Made by a program: the position numbers and the translations under genes. From Oxalobacteraceae bacterium (GTDB taxonomy: Bacteria; Pseudomonadota; Gammaproteobacteria; Burkholderiales; Burkholderiaceae_D): DNA of 64,000 nucleotides. The stretch spans positions 62,001 through 126,000 of the forward strand of contig JAIXXN010000057.1 in assembly GCA_027490725.1 (NCBI GenBank). Direction: 5' to 3'. The notes beneath the pieces are model-generated. The model was not told the origin of the DNA and did no database searches. It saw only the letters and a program-made list of their open reading frames with translations. Positions 23,822 through 33,800 of the stretch are shown in pieces. Position 1 is the first letter of the stretch, and the number at the start of each line of letters is the position of its first letter.

Positions 23822-26257
23822 ATGAGCGGCAATGACATCAGGCAGCACAAGCACCAAGGCGAACACGCCCGAAATCCTGACGCCGTTGGTGCTGCAGGCG
23901 AAATTGATGCTACACCGACTATCGAAAAGCCTTTCACCGACCCTGTGTGTGGGATGAAAGTAGGTCCGAATAGGGAACGAGAGATTTCGTACAAAGCGGT
24001 GGTCTATCACTTCTGCAGTGCGAAGTGTATGGCCAGGTTCAATACCACTCCGGAGGCCTTTCTTACCAGTGAAAAGGCCGAATTGCCGACTGCTGCGCCA
24101 GCGCTAAGTGGAGCCGTATACACGTGTCCGATGCATCCTGAGATTCGGCAAACCACCCCCGGCAGTTGTCCGATTTGCGGTATGGCGCTTGAACCGGTTA
24201 TGCCTAGCCTGGACGATGAGGAGAATCCTGAACTCGTTGATTTTCGCCATCGGTTTTGGTGGACGCTCCCGCTCACCGTCCTCGTATTCGCCCTAGCTAT
24301 GTTCGGTCATATGATTTTTCAGGGCGGCCTGCCTGGCCAGAATTGGGTTGAGTTCGCATTGAGCACGCCGGTCGTGGTTTGGGCGGGCTGGCCCTTCTAC
24401 GAGAGATGGGCACAATCGTTGGTCCGCATGAGCCCCAACATGTGGACGCTAATCGGCACTGGGGTTATCGCCGCATACGGATACAGCGTTGTCGCAACGC
24501 TTGCTCCGCAAACGTTCCCGCCGACATTCGCTGCACACGGCAGTATCGCTGTCTACTTTGAGGCCGCATCAGTAATTGTTTCGCTCACACTTTTGGGACA
24601 GATCCTGGAGTTGCGCGCGCGTTCCCAGACATCCGCGGCCATCAAGTCGCTGCTCGGCCTGGCGCCAAAAACTGCGCGCAGGATTCGCGCGGATGGTACT
24701 GAGGAAGATATTCCGCTCACGCACGTGCATGTTGGCGATGCTCTGCGTGTTCGTCCAGGTGAAAAGGTACCTGTTGACGGCGTCGTGTCCGAGGGCGAGA
24801 GCTCAGTGGACGAATCGATGCTGACGGGTGAGCCTCTTCCTGTTACCAAGCGCGCCGGCGACCGACTGATTGGTGCGACCATCAATACGAGCGGCAGCCT
24901 TATCATGCGCACAGAGAAAGTTGGCAGCGACACGACGCTGTCCCAAATCGTGCAGATGGTTTCCCAAGCACAGCGTTCGCGAGCTCCGATGCAGCGTCTC
25001 GCTGATAGCGTGGCTGGCTATTTTGTCGTTGTCGTCGTGGCTATAGCAGTGCTGACCTTCGCTGTATGGGGAGTGTACGGCCCTGAGCCGAGCTGGGTGT
25101 TTGGCTTCGTGAACGCTGTTGCTGTGCTTATTATCGCCTGCCCCTGCGCGCTAGGGTTGGCCACTCCTATGTCAATTATGGCCGCAACAGGACGCGCCGC
25201 GACCATGGGTGTCTTGTTTCGGGATGCCGCCGCTATCGAGGACCTGAAGAAAGTTGATACGTTGATAGTGGATAAGACGGGAACGCTCACCGAAGGTAAG
25301 CCATCTTTTAACAGCGTCGTGGCCGCAGCCGGTTTCAAGGAAGAAGACGTCCTGCGGATTGCCGCTAGCATTGACCAGGGAAGTGAGCATCCGTTGGCGC
25401 ACGCCATTGTCAACGAAGCGAATAAGAGGAAACTGGGACTGACGAAACCCGATGCCTTTGAGTCAGCTAGCGGAATCGGTGTTCGTGGAATTCTGAGCGG
25501 GGATAAAATCGCTCTGGGAAATACCGCTCTAATGGACATTGAGGGTGTTGACTGGAAGCCGCTTGCTGATGCGGCCGAGAGCCTGCGAGTCGAGGGCGCG
25601 AGTGTTATGTATCTGGCAGCTCAAGGCCGCTTGGTCGGCATTGTAGCGGTGTCAGACCCCATCAAGTCAAGCAGTCAGGAAGCCTTGCAAGGACTCCGCG
25701 CTGACGGTCTGAACGTTATCATGGCCACGGGTGATGGCGTGACGACTGCGAAGGCCATTGCCAGCCGGTTAGGTATCGACGAGTATTATGGGGAGGTCAA
25801 GCCTCAGGACAAGCTGGCGTTGGTCGAGAAGCTGCAGAAACAGGGAAAAGTTGTCGCAATGGCCGGGGATGGTATCAACGACGCCCCTGCTTTGGCAAAG
25901 GCCGACGTGGGCATAGCTATGGGTACTGGCACGGACGTTGCGATTAATAGCGCGCATCTTACCTTGGTTAAGGGCGACCTCCGAGGGATAGCGCAAGCGC
26001 GCTTGATTTCGGTTGATACCGTGCGCAACATGTGGCAAAACCTGGGTTTTGCGTTTTTATATAACGCACTGGGCATCCCCCTGGCGGCCGGTGCGTTGTA
26101 CCCGTTCACCGGTCAGCTGCTGTCACCTATGATCGCTGCCTTGGCCATGAGCTTAAGCTCAGTATCGGTGATCACTAACGCACTTCGATTGCGTGGACAC
26201 CAAAGTAAGGTAGGAAATGCGGTGACGAGGCACGAACACAACGGACCAGAAAGCTGA
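23822..26257 (+). CDS. copA: Cu(I)-exporting P1B-type ATPase with YHS and zinc-ribbon-like N-terminus
   Basis: 811 aa from the ATG at 23822, chosen because AGAGGAGG precedes it; an ATG 48 bp earlier has no such site. The N-terminus is His-rich, then comes a YHS domain (DPVCGMKVG ... YHFCSAKCMARF), then a heavy-metal-binding domain (YTCPMHPEIRQTTPGSCPICGMALEP). The channel motif is CPC at 440-442 in IACPCALGLATP, the phospho-Asp is D484 in DKTGTLTEG, and the hinge is GDGINDAPAL. The CPCALGLATP context is typical of Cu(I)/Ag(I) pumps. It is the operon's cytoplasmic copper exporter. Confidence 0.93.
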   Translation: MSGNDIRQHKHQGEHARNPDAVGAAGEIDATPTIEKPFTDPVCGMKVGPNREREISYKAVVYHFCSAKCMARFNTTPEAFLTSEKAELPTAAPALSGAVYTCPMHPEIRQTTPGSCPICGMALEPVMPSLDDEENPELVDFRHRFWWTLPLTVLVFALAMFGHMIFQGGLPGQNWVEFALSTPVVVWAGWPFYERWAQSLVRMSPNMWTLIGTGVIAAYGYSVVATLAPQTFPPTFAAHGSIAVYFEAASVIVSLTLLGQILELRARSQTSAAIKSLLGLAPKTARRIRADGTEEDIPLTHVHVGDALRVRPGEKVPVDGVVSEGESSVDESMLTGEPLPVTKRAGDRLIGATINTSGSLIMRTEKVGSDTTLSQIVQMVSQAQRSRAPMQRLADSVAGYFVVVVVAIAVLTFAVWGVYGPEPSWVFGFVNAVAVLIIACPCALGLATPMSIMAATGRAATMGVLFRDAAAIEDLKKVDTLIVDKTGTLTEGKPSFNSVVAAAGFKEEDVLRIAASIDQGSEHPLAHAIVNEANKRKLGLTKPDAFESASGIGVRGILSGDKIALGNTALMDIEGVDWKPLADAAESLRVEGASVMYLAAQGRLVGIVAVSDPIKSSSQEALQGLRADGLNVIMATGDGVTTAKAIASRLGIDEYYGEVKPQDKLALVEKLQKQGKVVAMAGDGINDAPALAKADVGIAMGTGTDVAINSAHLTLVKGDLRGIAQARLISVDTVRNMWQNLGFAFLYNALGIPLAAGALYPFTGQLLSPMIAALAMSLSSVSVITNALRLRGHQSKVGNAVTRHEHNGPES

Positions 26258-26259
26258 AA

Positions 26260-27660
26260 ATGACGGATACTCCTAATCCTCAGTTAGCGGCTGCGATGCC
26301 CATCAACACTGGACCATTACTGCCAGCCGAGGTACTTAATAGCGGCTGCTTTTGCAGTAGCTTGGACAAGGACGTGCTGCGACAGGCGTTTTCTGACGAC
26401 TTTGATTCGCCAGCGCTCTATGACTTGGTCGAGTCAAGGTGCCCGTTTTTGTTTTCGTCCCGACCTATATTTGTTTCGGAGAGTCAAAGTGAACGCATTG
26501 CAGGCGTTATTGACGCGATTGAGTCCGTAATTGCGCTCCCGTCCTATCGCGCGAAGGTACTGGCCGATGCACCTGAAATAGCGCAGTACGGCGCTGACGG
26601 CGCGAAAGGTGTTTTCTTTGGATATGACTTCCATCTACGGGGTGAAACTCTAGCGCTAATTGAGATCAACACCAATGCGGGTGGCGCGATGTTAAACGCT
26701 GCCATGGCAAAGGCTCATCGTTCTTGCTGCTTGAGCGCACCCGCGTTGGCTGCGGCAATCGCTTCAGGCGCCATACTCGAGGACAGCATCTTCAAAATGT
26801 TTGAAAAGGAGTGGGCCTCTTCTATGCATCAACGCCCGCTCCGAACAGTGGCCATTGTAGACGAGGCTCCAGAACAGCAATATCTCTATCCCGAGTTTAT
26901 TTTGTTTCAACGCCTGTTCGAGAAATTCGGGGTGCGTGCTGTCATAGCATCGCCATCGGACCTGACCTTCAGCGCAGGCGTGCTGCGGTACGATGACCTG
27001 GCAATCGATCTGGTCTATAACCGGCTCACCGATTTTATGCTGACATCGCCTGTTTGCAGCTCGCTGCGCTCAGCATATCTTGAAAGCGCTGTTGTGCTCA
27101 CGCCTCACCCGCAAGCCCATGCCCTATATGCAAACAAACGCAACTTGGTACTCCTTTCCGATGACCGGCAACTGGAAAGCTTGGGTGTGCCGAGCGCAGT
27201 GCGGCGAGTCCTGTTAGAGAACATTCCGCATACGGAACTGGTCGACATCGCGAATGCGGACCGTCTCTGGGCGAATCGCCGGAAATTGTTTTTCAAACCG
27301 CTGGCAGGTTACGGTGGTAAGGCCGCGTATCGAGGAGAAAAAGTCACGAAACGCGTGTGGGAGGATATCCTTGCTGGAGATTACATAGCCCAAGCGCTTG
27401 TCCCTCCGGGCGAGCGCGTCAATGGAACTAAGGAAAACCCCGAACAGCTTAAATTCGACCTGCGATGCTATGTCTATGAACGCCACGTACAGTGGACGGC
27501 CGCTCGCGTGTATCAGGGCCAGACGACTAATTTCCGCACGCCGGGCGGCGGCTTCGCTCCGGTTTACCGTCTTGATGATGCAAACACATCGGAAATGATG
27601 CAATCCATATCGTCGAATTCAAATCCGCCCGCAGGATGTTGTACTGGCTCCTGTTCTTGA
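26260..27660 (+). CDS. ATP-grasp-like protein with Cys-rich tail, last gene of copper operon
   Basis: 466 aa, cytosolic by sequence, 2 bp after the ATPase stop. Features of an ATP-grasp ligase are visible: LIEINTNAGGAML, and later RKLFFKPLAGYGGKAAYRGEKVTKRVWEDILAGDYIAQALVPP (Lys and Gly-rich nucleotide loop, residues about 343-390) and LKFDLRCYVYERHVQW. An N-terminal CFCSS and the extreme C-terminus PPAGCCTGSCS are Cys-rich and may bind copper or be processed. ATP-grasp enzymes form peptide or amide bonds, so synthesis of a thiol peptide is possible, but the product is unknown. Family assignment is from motif shape. Confidence 0.6.
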   Translation: MTDTPNPQLAAAMPINTGPLLPAEVLNSGCFCSSLDKDVLRQAFSDDFDSPALYDLVESRCPFLFSSRPIFVSESQSERIAGVIDAIESVIALPSYRAKVLADAPEIAQYGADGAKGVFFGYDFHLRGETLALIEINTNAGGAMLNAAMAKAHRSCCLSAPALAAAIASGAILEDSIFKMFEKEWASSMHQRPLRTVAIVDEAPEQQYLYPEFILFQRLFEKFGVRAVIASPSDLTFSAGVLRYDDLAIDLVYNRLTDFMLTSPVCSSLRSAYLESAVVLTPHPQAHALYANKRNLVLLSDDRQLESLGVPSAVRRVLLENIPHTELVDIANADRLWANRRKLFFKPLAGYGGKAAYRGEKVTKRVWEDILAGDYIAQALVPPGERVNGTKENPEQLKFDLRCYVYERHVQWTAARVYQGQTTNFRTPGGGFAPVYRLDDANTSEMMQSISSNSNPPAGCCTGSCS

Positions 27661-27766
27661 GCAACAGGGGCAGCGCATTGGTCACATGGTTATGGTGACC
27701 ACCATCTGCAAGGGCATGCCCCAAGCAACGGATCAGGGACCTTGTTAGCCGATCGCTCCTCTATGC
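27661..27766. other. Intergenic stretch after copper operon
   Basis: Contains a hairpin (GGTCAC ... GTGACC at about 27679-27699) without a T-tract shortly after the ATP-grasp stop, a possible operon end. Nothing else is recognised before the RND remnant. Confidence 0.35.
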
Positions 27767-27850
27767 CTACGCCGACGACACCCGAATAGACCTCCGCCGT
27801 ATAAGCAGATACACCGCTGGCACGACGAACATCGACAATAGCGGCGCAGT
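27767..27850 (-). pseudogene. C-terminal stub of an RND efflux pump
   Basis: The minus strand encodes APLLSMFVVPAVYLLIRRRSIRVSSA and then a stop. This is the last transmembrane helix and tail of a resistance-nodulation-division transporter. Everything upstream is replaced by the IS21 remnant starting at 27852, so an IS-mediated deletion removed some 1000 codons. Confidence 0.7.
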
Positions 27851-28055
27851 GTGTTGGCGCCGACCCAATACTGACCCACCGTGCCGATCGAAAAATGACC
27901 CAGGGCGGGGCGCTGCGTTTTTGAGTAGCAGCTGTGGATAAGTGTACCAAATAAAGAAGGGGAATTCGTGGAGGGCGTAGCCCGGAACGAATTCCCCTTC
28001 TTTTGCTTTCGTCAATTAACGATATAAACGATTTATTCCATTAAAGCGCTTTCCT

Positions 28056-28212
28056 TCATTTTCCTCCCGATCCATTGTCGTCTGGAGTCTTATCACCAGT
28101 CTTGCGTTTCTGCTCCCGCGCCTTGATCCTGCCCTTGGCCGCCATGCTGCTGTGCTGGAAACGGTATGACTCGTTACCCGTCTCAACGATGTGGCAGTGA
28201 TGGGTGATACGG
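28056..28212 (-). pseudogene. istB: istB 3' fragment
   Basis: Minus-strand codons read RITHHCHIVETGNESYRFQHSSMAAKGRIKAR and end at 28056. This is the usual C-terminus of the IS21 helper ATPase IstB. The ATP-binding part is absent. Confidence 0.7.
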
Positions 28213-28398
28213 AGTCAACTTGTGGGGGCTATCGTCTCGCTGATAGCGCGGTGGCGCAACCACCTCGGCCTCGGACTTCCTGAGCCATTTGCGCAGCGTG
28301 TTGCGGGATAACCCGGTGCGCTTCGAGATTTCATGCAGCGACAGCTTGTCGCGCAGATGCATCCGTCGAACCTTGCCTAACATTTCCATGGTGATCAC
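28183..28398 (-). pseudogene. istA: istA 5' fragment
   Basis: Encodes MLGKVRRMHLRDKLSLHEISKRTGLSRNTLRKWLRKSEAEV, the N-terminal helix-turn-helix of the IS21 transposase IstA, then runs into unrelated sequence at the deletion joint with istB. The catalytic DDE domain is missing. Confidence 0.75.
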
Positions 28399-28482
28399 CT
28401 ATTATTTCTCCCGCCTATTAATTAGGCAGGAGTAGTAGAACACCTGGGTCAGTTTTCAGTCGGCACAATACCTACAGCTGGG

Positions 28483-30069
28483 TCAGTTTTCGGTCGGCGC
28501 CAACACCCGGGTAATGCCAGGCGTGTGCACGCCGAGCCGGAACACGCTCACGACACGGGCAAGCTGCGCGGCCTGCTCTTCCAGAGAACCGGCGGCAGCA
28601 GCGGCCTGTTCTACCAGCGCCGCATTTTGCTGGGTCACATCGTCCATGTGCCCTATCGCCTGATTTACCTGCTCGATCCCCGACGTTTGTTCGCGGCTTG
28701 CGATCGTGATTTCATTCATGATGCTCGTCACGCGCTCGACCCGCTCCACGATCTCGGCCATGGTCGCGCCAGCCTGATCGACCAGTTCGGCGCCGCTGTT
28801 GATCTTGTCGACGGAGTCGCCAATCAGCTCCTTGATTTCCTTCGCGGCGGCTGCGGAACGCTGCGCCAGATGGCGCACCTCGCCCGCAACCACGGCAAAG
28901 CCCCGGCCCTGCTCGCCCGCCCTGGCGGCCTCGACGGCTGCATTCAATGCCAGGATATTGGTCTGGAAAGCGATACTGTCGATGACGCCGATGATGTCCA
29001 CGATCCGCTTGGCCGATTCGTGAATGGAGCTCATCGTATCAACGACCCTCGACACGACCGTCCCGCCCTTGATTGCCGCTTCTGAAGCCGATTCCGCCAG
29101 CCGGTTTGCCTGGCCGGCACTGTCGGCGTTCTGCTTGACTGTCGACGTCAATTCCTCCATCGAAGACGCTGTCTGTTCCAGCGAACTGGCCTGCTGTTCG
29201 GTACGGGCCGACAGATTCAGGTTGCCCGACGCGATCTCACTGGAAGCGGTCGCGATGGTGTCGGTGCCGTTGCGCACCTGGCCCACAATCTTGACCAGGC
29301 TCGCATTCATGTCCCGGAGGGCTTCCATGAGCTGGCCGGTTTCATCGCACGAGACGACATCAATTCTCTGCGTCAGGTCGCCGGCCGCGACGCTCTTGGC
29401 GACCGCCACAGCCCTCTCCAGTGGCCGTGAAATGGCGCGCACGAGCCAGGCCCCGGCCAGTGCCGCCAGGAACACGCCAAACAGGATTCCTCCGCTGCAG
29501 CTGATGAAAACGATCCGATAGATCGCCTCATTTTTTTCAAACGAACTCTTGGCAGCGTCGAGCTGAATGCGCATCAGCGCATCGATTCCGTCGCGCACCG
29601 GAATCGATAGCTGACGCATGGGACCGAGCATGATGCTGCTGGCCAGCTCGGCATTTTCCGCGTGCAACGCGGCTACTGCTGGCTTCAAGCCTTCACCGCT
29701 GAATTTCTTATAGTCATTAATTAGTCCTTGAACGATCCGATGCTCTTCCGCGTTTAAGGCGCTCGCCATGTAGGTTTTCCAGATTCCGTCAATTTGCGTG
29801 AGCGTCTTGTCAACTTCCCCCATTTCCTTGTGCACAATGGCTGGTTCCGCATGCATTGCTTCGGCCACGGCGATGCGCGTACGATCGATCAGCCTAGCCG
29901 CCTGGTCCAATTGCCCCATTGGCACCAAGCGGTTCTCATAGTCATCCTTCAATGCAGCGTTGGCAAAATACAAGCTGACCAGCCCGATGACGCCGCCCGT
30001 GATCAATAGCAGCGAGAGGAAACTGACAACCCCGATCAGGCGCAGTTTGATGGTGATGTTTTTAAAAAT
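28483..30069 (-). CDS. Methyl-accepting chemotaxis protein, altered at both ends
   Basis: Tsr-class receptor. TM1 lies in LRLIGVVSFLSLLLITGGVIGLVSLYFA, a four-helix periplasmic sensor (about 150 residues) follows, then TM2 near 205, HAMP, and the signalling tip with ILALNAAVEAARAGEQGRGFAVVAGEVR. The expected start reads FKNITIKLRLIG after AGGGAG, but the codon at 30069 is ATT, not ATG; in-frame CTG (30075) and TTG (30006) are alternatives, the latter cutting TM1. The last residues (about RVLAPTEN) come from the terminus of the IS21 remnant, so the natural C-terminus was replaced. It may be weakly expressed or a pseudogene. Confidence 0.75.
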   Translation of the reverse strand: MFKNITIKLRLIGVVSFLSLLLITGGVIGLVSLYFANAALKDDYENRLVPMGQLDQAARLIDRTRIAVAEAMHAEPAIVHKEMGEVDKTLTQIDGIWKTYMASALNAEEHRIVQGLINDYKKFSGEGLKPAVAALHAENAELASSIMLGPMRQLSIPVRDGIDALMRIQLDAAKSSFEKNEAIYRIVFISCSGGILFGVFLAALAGAWLVRAISRPLERAVAVAKSVAAGDLTQRIDVVSCDETGQLMEALRDMNASLVKIVGQVRNGTDTIATASSEIASGNLNLSARTEQQASSLEQTASSMEELTSTVKQNADSAGQANRLAESASEAAIKGGTVVSRVVDTMSSIHESAKRIVDIIGVIDSIAFQTNILALNAAVEAARAGEQGRGFAVVAGEVRHLAQRSAAAAKEIKELIGDSVDKINSGAELVDQAGATMAEIVERVERVTSIMNEITIASREQTSGIEQVNQAIGHMDDVTQQNAALVEQAAAAAGSLEEQAAQLARVVSVFRLGVHTPGITRVLAPTEN

Positions 30070-30152
30070 TTTCAGGCTCCCTATGACCCATTCCGGCCTC
30101 GTTCAATGTGACAGTGACTGTAGCGACGGCGTCTTCATGCCATTCCTAGTAG

Positions 30153-30323
30153 TCACCGTGGCCCCGACTTCTTGTGCCGCCCTCGTGTTGTCCTGGCCTT
30201 GACTGACTTTTCCTTGCGTTTACGGCGAAGCAACCATGCGTTTATTTTTAGCCAGAGCATGAACCCGACGATGACAAGCGCGCCGATTGCCCACATGAGA
30301 AAGATGGTATCCATGACGACCAT
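30153..30323 (-). CDS. Small single-span membrane protein, hypothetical
   Basis: About 56 aa with one hydrophobic helix (DTIFLMWAIGALVIVGFMLWL) and a strongly basic tail (RRKRKEKSVKARTTRGRHKKSGPR). It lies just downstream of the DUF411 gene on the same strand and could end the cus transcript. Several in-frame ATG codons exist (30350, 30323, 30314) and none has a strong ribosome binding site. No family recognised. Confidence 0.45.
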   Translation of the reverse strand: MVVMDTIFLMWAIGALVIVGFMLWLKINAWLLRRKRKEKSVKARTTRGRHKKSGPR

Positions 30324-30382
30324 AGGTACCCAGCGATTGGCAAAGTACACTTTTCAAGCTCCTGCAAGCGGGCGCGCGAGCG

Positions 30383-30832
30383 TCAACGACGGGCGTAGAC
30401 CGAATAGCTGCCATCGCGCTTGATGAGCAGAACGTCATACGCCATTTTGCTTGCGCCCTCCATCCCCGGCGCTCCGGCCGGCATGGACGGTACGGCCAAT
30501 CCCCGGGCATCGGGGTGTTCCTTGAGCAGCTTGCGGATCAGATCGGCCGGAACATGGCCCTCGATCACATAGCCGCCGATTTGCGCAGTATGACAACTGG
30601 ACAATTCCGGTGCCACGCCGAGCCTGCGCTTGACCGGGTCAATATCCTCAAGTTCGTGTACTTGCGGCATAAAGCCGTTGCTGCGCAGATGCTCGACCCA
30701 CTTGGCGCAGCAACCGCAGGTGGCGCGCTTATAGACGTCGATATCCTGCGCGGCGGCATGCGCCACGCTTGCCAGCAGGAGCGAAATGGCGGCCAATCGG
30801 ACTGCCAGGCGATGCGGGATTTCCATGGTCAT
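30383..30832 (-). CDS. DUF411 periplasmic metal-binding protein
   Basis: 149 aa, signal peptide ending ASVAHAAAQ. The DUF411 core is VYKRATCGCCAKWVEHLRSNGF with a CxCC metal site, followed by ELSSCHTAQIGGYVIEGHVPADLIRKLL, where Cys and His likely complete it, and a C-terminal GLAVPSMPAGAPGME Met segment. Such proteins accompany copper/silver RND pumps. It starts 9 bp after the cusA-like stop and belongs to the cusCBA transcript. Confidence 0.88.
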   Translation of the reverse strand: MTMEIPHRLAVRLAAISLLLASVAHAAAQDIDVYKRATCGCCAKWVEHLRSNGFMPQVHELEDIDPVKRRLGVAPELSSCHTAQIGGYVIEGHVPADLIRKLLKEHPDARGLAVPSMPAGAPGMEGASKMAYDVLLIKRDGSYSVYARR

Positions 30833-30841
30833 TCTCCTAAA

Positions 30842-33800
30842 TTAGTTAGTTCCGATGCGACGCTGCTTGATCAGCGCATACAACGCGGGGATGACCGCGA
30901 GCGTGAGCACGGTCGAGGAAATCATGCCCCCGACCATCGGCGCGGCGATCCGGCTCATGACTTCGGCACCGGTGCCGCTGCCCCACATGATCGGCAGCAG
31001 GCCCGCCATGATCGCGACGACCGTCATCATCTTCGGCCGCACGCGTTCGACCGCGCCCTCCATGACTGCCGCATACAGGTCGGCCGCCGTCGGCTCCCGG
31101 CCAGCGGTGCGGCAATCAGCTTTGACCGCTTCCCACGCATGATCGAGGTAGATCAGCATGACCACCCCGGTCTCGGCGGCGACTCCGGCCAGCGCGATGA
31201 AGCCCACCGCCACCGCGACCGACATGTTGTAGCCAAGGATCCACATCAGCCAGATGCCGCCGACCAGCGCAAACGGCACCGACAGCATCACAATCAGCGT
31301 TTCCGTCAGGCGCCGGAAGTTCAGGTACAGCAGCAGGAAAATGAGCAGCAAGGTGACCGGCACGACGATCTTCATTTTTTCGATCGCGCGCTCCATCGCC
31401 TCAAACTGGCCACTCCAGCTCGCGTAATAGCCGGGCGGAAACTTGACCTGCGCATTGACCGCATTGCGCGCCTCGGCCACATAGCCACCGATGTCGCGGC
31501 CGCGGATGTCGACATAGATGTAGGCTGAGAGCAAGGCGTTTTCGGTGCGGATGCCGGGCGCTCCCTTGGCGACCTCGACGCGCGCCAGCTGGCCGAGCGG
31601 AATCATCGCGCCGTCCATTATCGGCACCAACACCTCGCGTGCGATCTGCTGCGGGTCGCTGCGCAGCTCGCGCGGATAGCGTACGGTCACGCCAAAGCGT
31701 TCGCGCCCCTCCACCGTGGTAGTGACCATCTCGCCGCCCAGGGCGCTGCTGATCACGTCCTGCAGCTCGCCCACCGCCAGGCCGTAGCGCGCCAGTTGGG
31801 CGCGGTCCGGCTCGATGTTCAAATAATAGCCGCCCGTGATGCGCTCGGCGAATGCCGAACTCGTGCCGGGAACCTGTTTGACAACGGCCTCGATCTGCTT
31901 GGCGAGCACTTCCATCTGGTCGAGGTCCTTGCCGAACACCTTGATCCCGATCGGCGTGCGGATCCCGGTCGAGAGCATGTCGATGCGCGCCTTGATCGGC
32001 ATGGTCCAGGCATTGGACACGCCAGGAAATTGCAACGCCTTGTCCAGTTCGGCGATCAGCTTGTCGGTCGTCATGCCTGCGCGCCAGGCGGATTCTGGCT
32101 TGAGGTTGATGACGGTCTCGAACATCTCGGTCGGCGCCGGGTCGGTGGCGGTATTGGCGCGGCCGGCCTTGCCCCAGACAGAGGCAACCTCGGGGAAGCT
32201 CTTGATGATCTTGTTCTGGGTCTGCACCAGTTCGGCGGCCTTGGTGATCGACATGCCCGGCAAGCTGGCCGGCATGTACAGCAAGGTCCCCTCATTGAGC
32301 GTCGGCATGAATTCGCTGCCGAGCTGCATGGCCGGATACAGCGACACGCCCAGGATCAGCAGTGCCGCGCCGACCGTCGCCCGCTTCCAGTGCATCACGC
32401 CCTGGATGATCGGCCGGTAGAGCCAGATCAGAAAGCGGTTCACCGGATTTTTGGCCTCGGGCATGACCTTGCCTCTGATGAATAGCATCATCAAGACGGG
32501 CACCAGGGTCAGCGACAGCAGCGCCGCGCCTGCCATGGCGAAGGTCTTCGTGTACGCCAGCGGCGAAAACAGCCGTCCCTCCTGCGACTCGAGCGTAAAT
32601 ACTGGCAAGAACGAGACGGTGATGATCAAGAGCGAGAAGAACAGCGACGGCCCCACTTCCTTGCAGGCCGTAATCATCGCCTCGACACGCGAGCCCCCTT
32701 CGGGCAGGCGCTCGATATGCTTGTGCGCGTTTTCGATCATGACGATCGCCGCATCGATCATGGCGCCGATCGCGATCGCGATCCCGCCCAGGCTCATCAG
32801 ATTCGAACTCATGCCAAGCAGGTGCATCGCGATGAACGCGATAAGGATACCGACCGGCAGCATGAGAATGGCGACGAGCGCGCTGCGCACGTGCAGCAGG
32901 AAAACGAAGCACACCAGCGCGACGATGATACTTTCCTCGGCCAGGGTGCGCTTCAGCGTCCCGATCGCGCGGTGAATCAGGTCGGAACGGTCATAGACGG
33001 GTTCGATCGTGACCCCGGCTGGCAGCCCGGCGCCGATCTCGCTGATCTTGGCCTTGAGGTTGTGGATGACTTCGAGCGCGTTCTGGCCGTAGCGCGCCAT
33101 CGCGATGCCAGATACCACCTCGCCCTCCCCATTGAGTTCGGTCAAGCCGCGCCGCTCGTCGGGCGCCAGCTCGACCCGCGCGATGTCGCGTATCAGAACC
33201 GGCGTCCCCTTGTCGCTCTTGACGACGAGGTTCTCGATGTCGCCGCGGCCGCGCAGATATCCCTTGCCACGCACCATGTACTCGGTTTCCGCCATTTCGA
33301 CAACGCGCCCGCCGACGTCCCGGTTCGAATCCCGAATGACCTGCGCGACCTTGTTCAGGGCGATGCCGTAGGCGCGCAACTTGGACGGATCGACCGTGAT
33401 CTGGTAGGTTTGGACAAACCCGCCGATCGAAGCGACTTCCGCTACGCCATGGGCCTTGGTCAACTGGTAGCGCACGTACCAGTCCTGCAGCGTGCGCAGT
33501 TCGGCCAGGGTCTTGTCCTTCGCGAGCAAGACGTACTGGTAGACCCAGCCCACGCCGGTGGCGTCGGGGCCGATCTGCGGCGTCACCCCCTGCGGCATGC
33601 GGCTGGCGGCGAAATTGAGGTATTCGAGCACGCGCGAACGCGCCCAATAGATATCGGTGCCGTCCTCGAAAATAATATAGACGAACGAAGCGCCGAAGTA
33701 GGAAAAGCCGCGCACCACCTTCGACTTGGGCACCGACAGCATGGCCGTGGTGAGCGGATACGTGACCTGGTCCTCCACCACTTGCGGCGCCTGGCCCGGG

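Larger units (their letters stand above)
27852..28505 (-). mobile_element. IS21-family remnant with internal deletion
   Basis: Bounded by inverted TGTTGGCGCC (27852-27861) and GGCGCCAACA (28496-28505). Near each end are further repeats of TGACCCA/TGGGTCA, the multiple terminal repeats typical of IS21. Inside remain only the N-terminus of IstA and the C-terminus of IstB, joined near 28210, so most of both genes is gone. No target duplication is visible at the ends, which fits a deletion that reached outside sequence. Confidence 0.8.
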
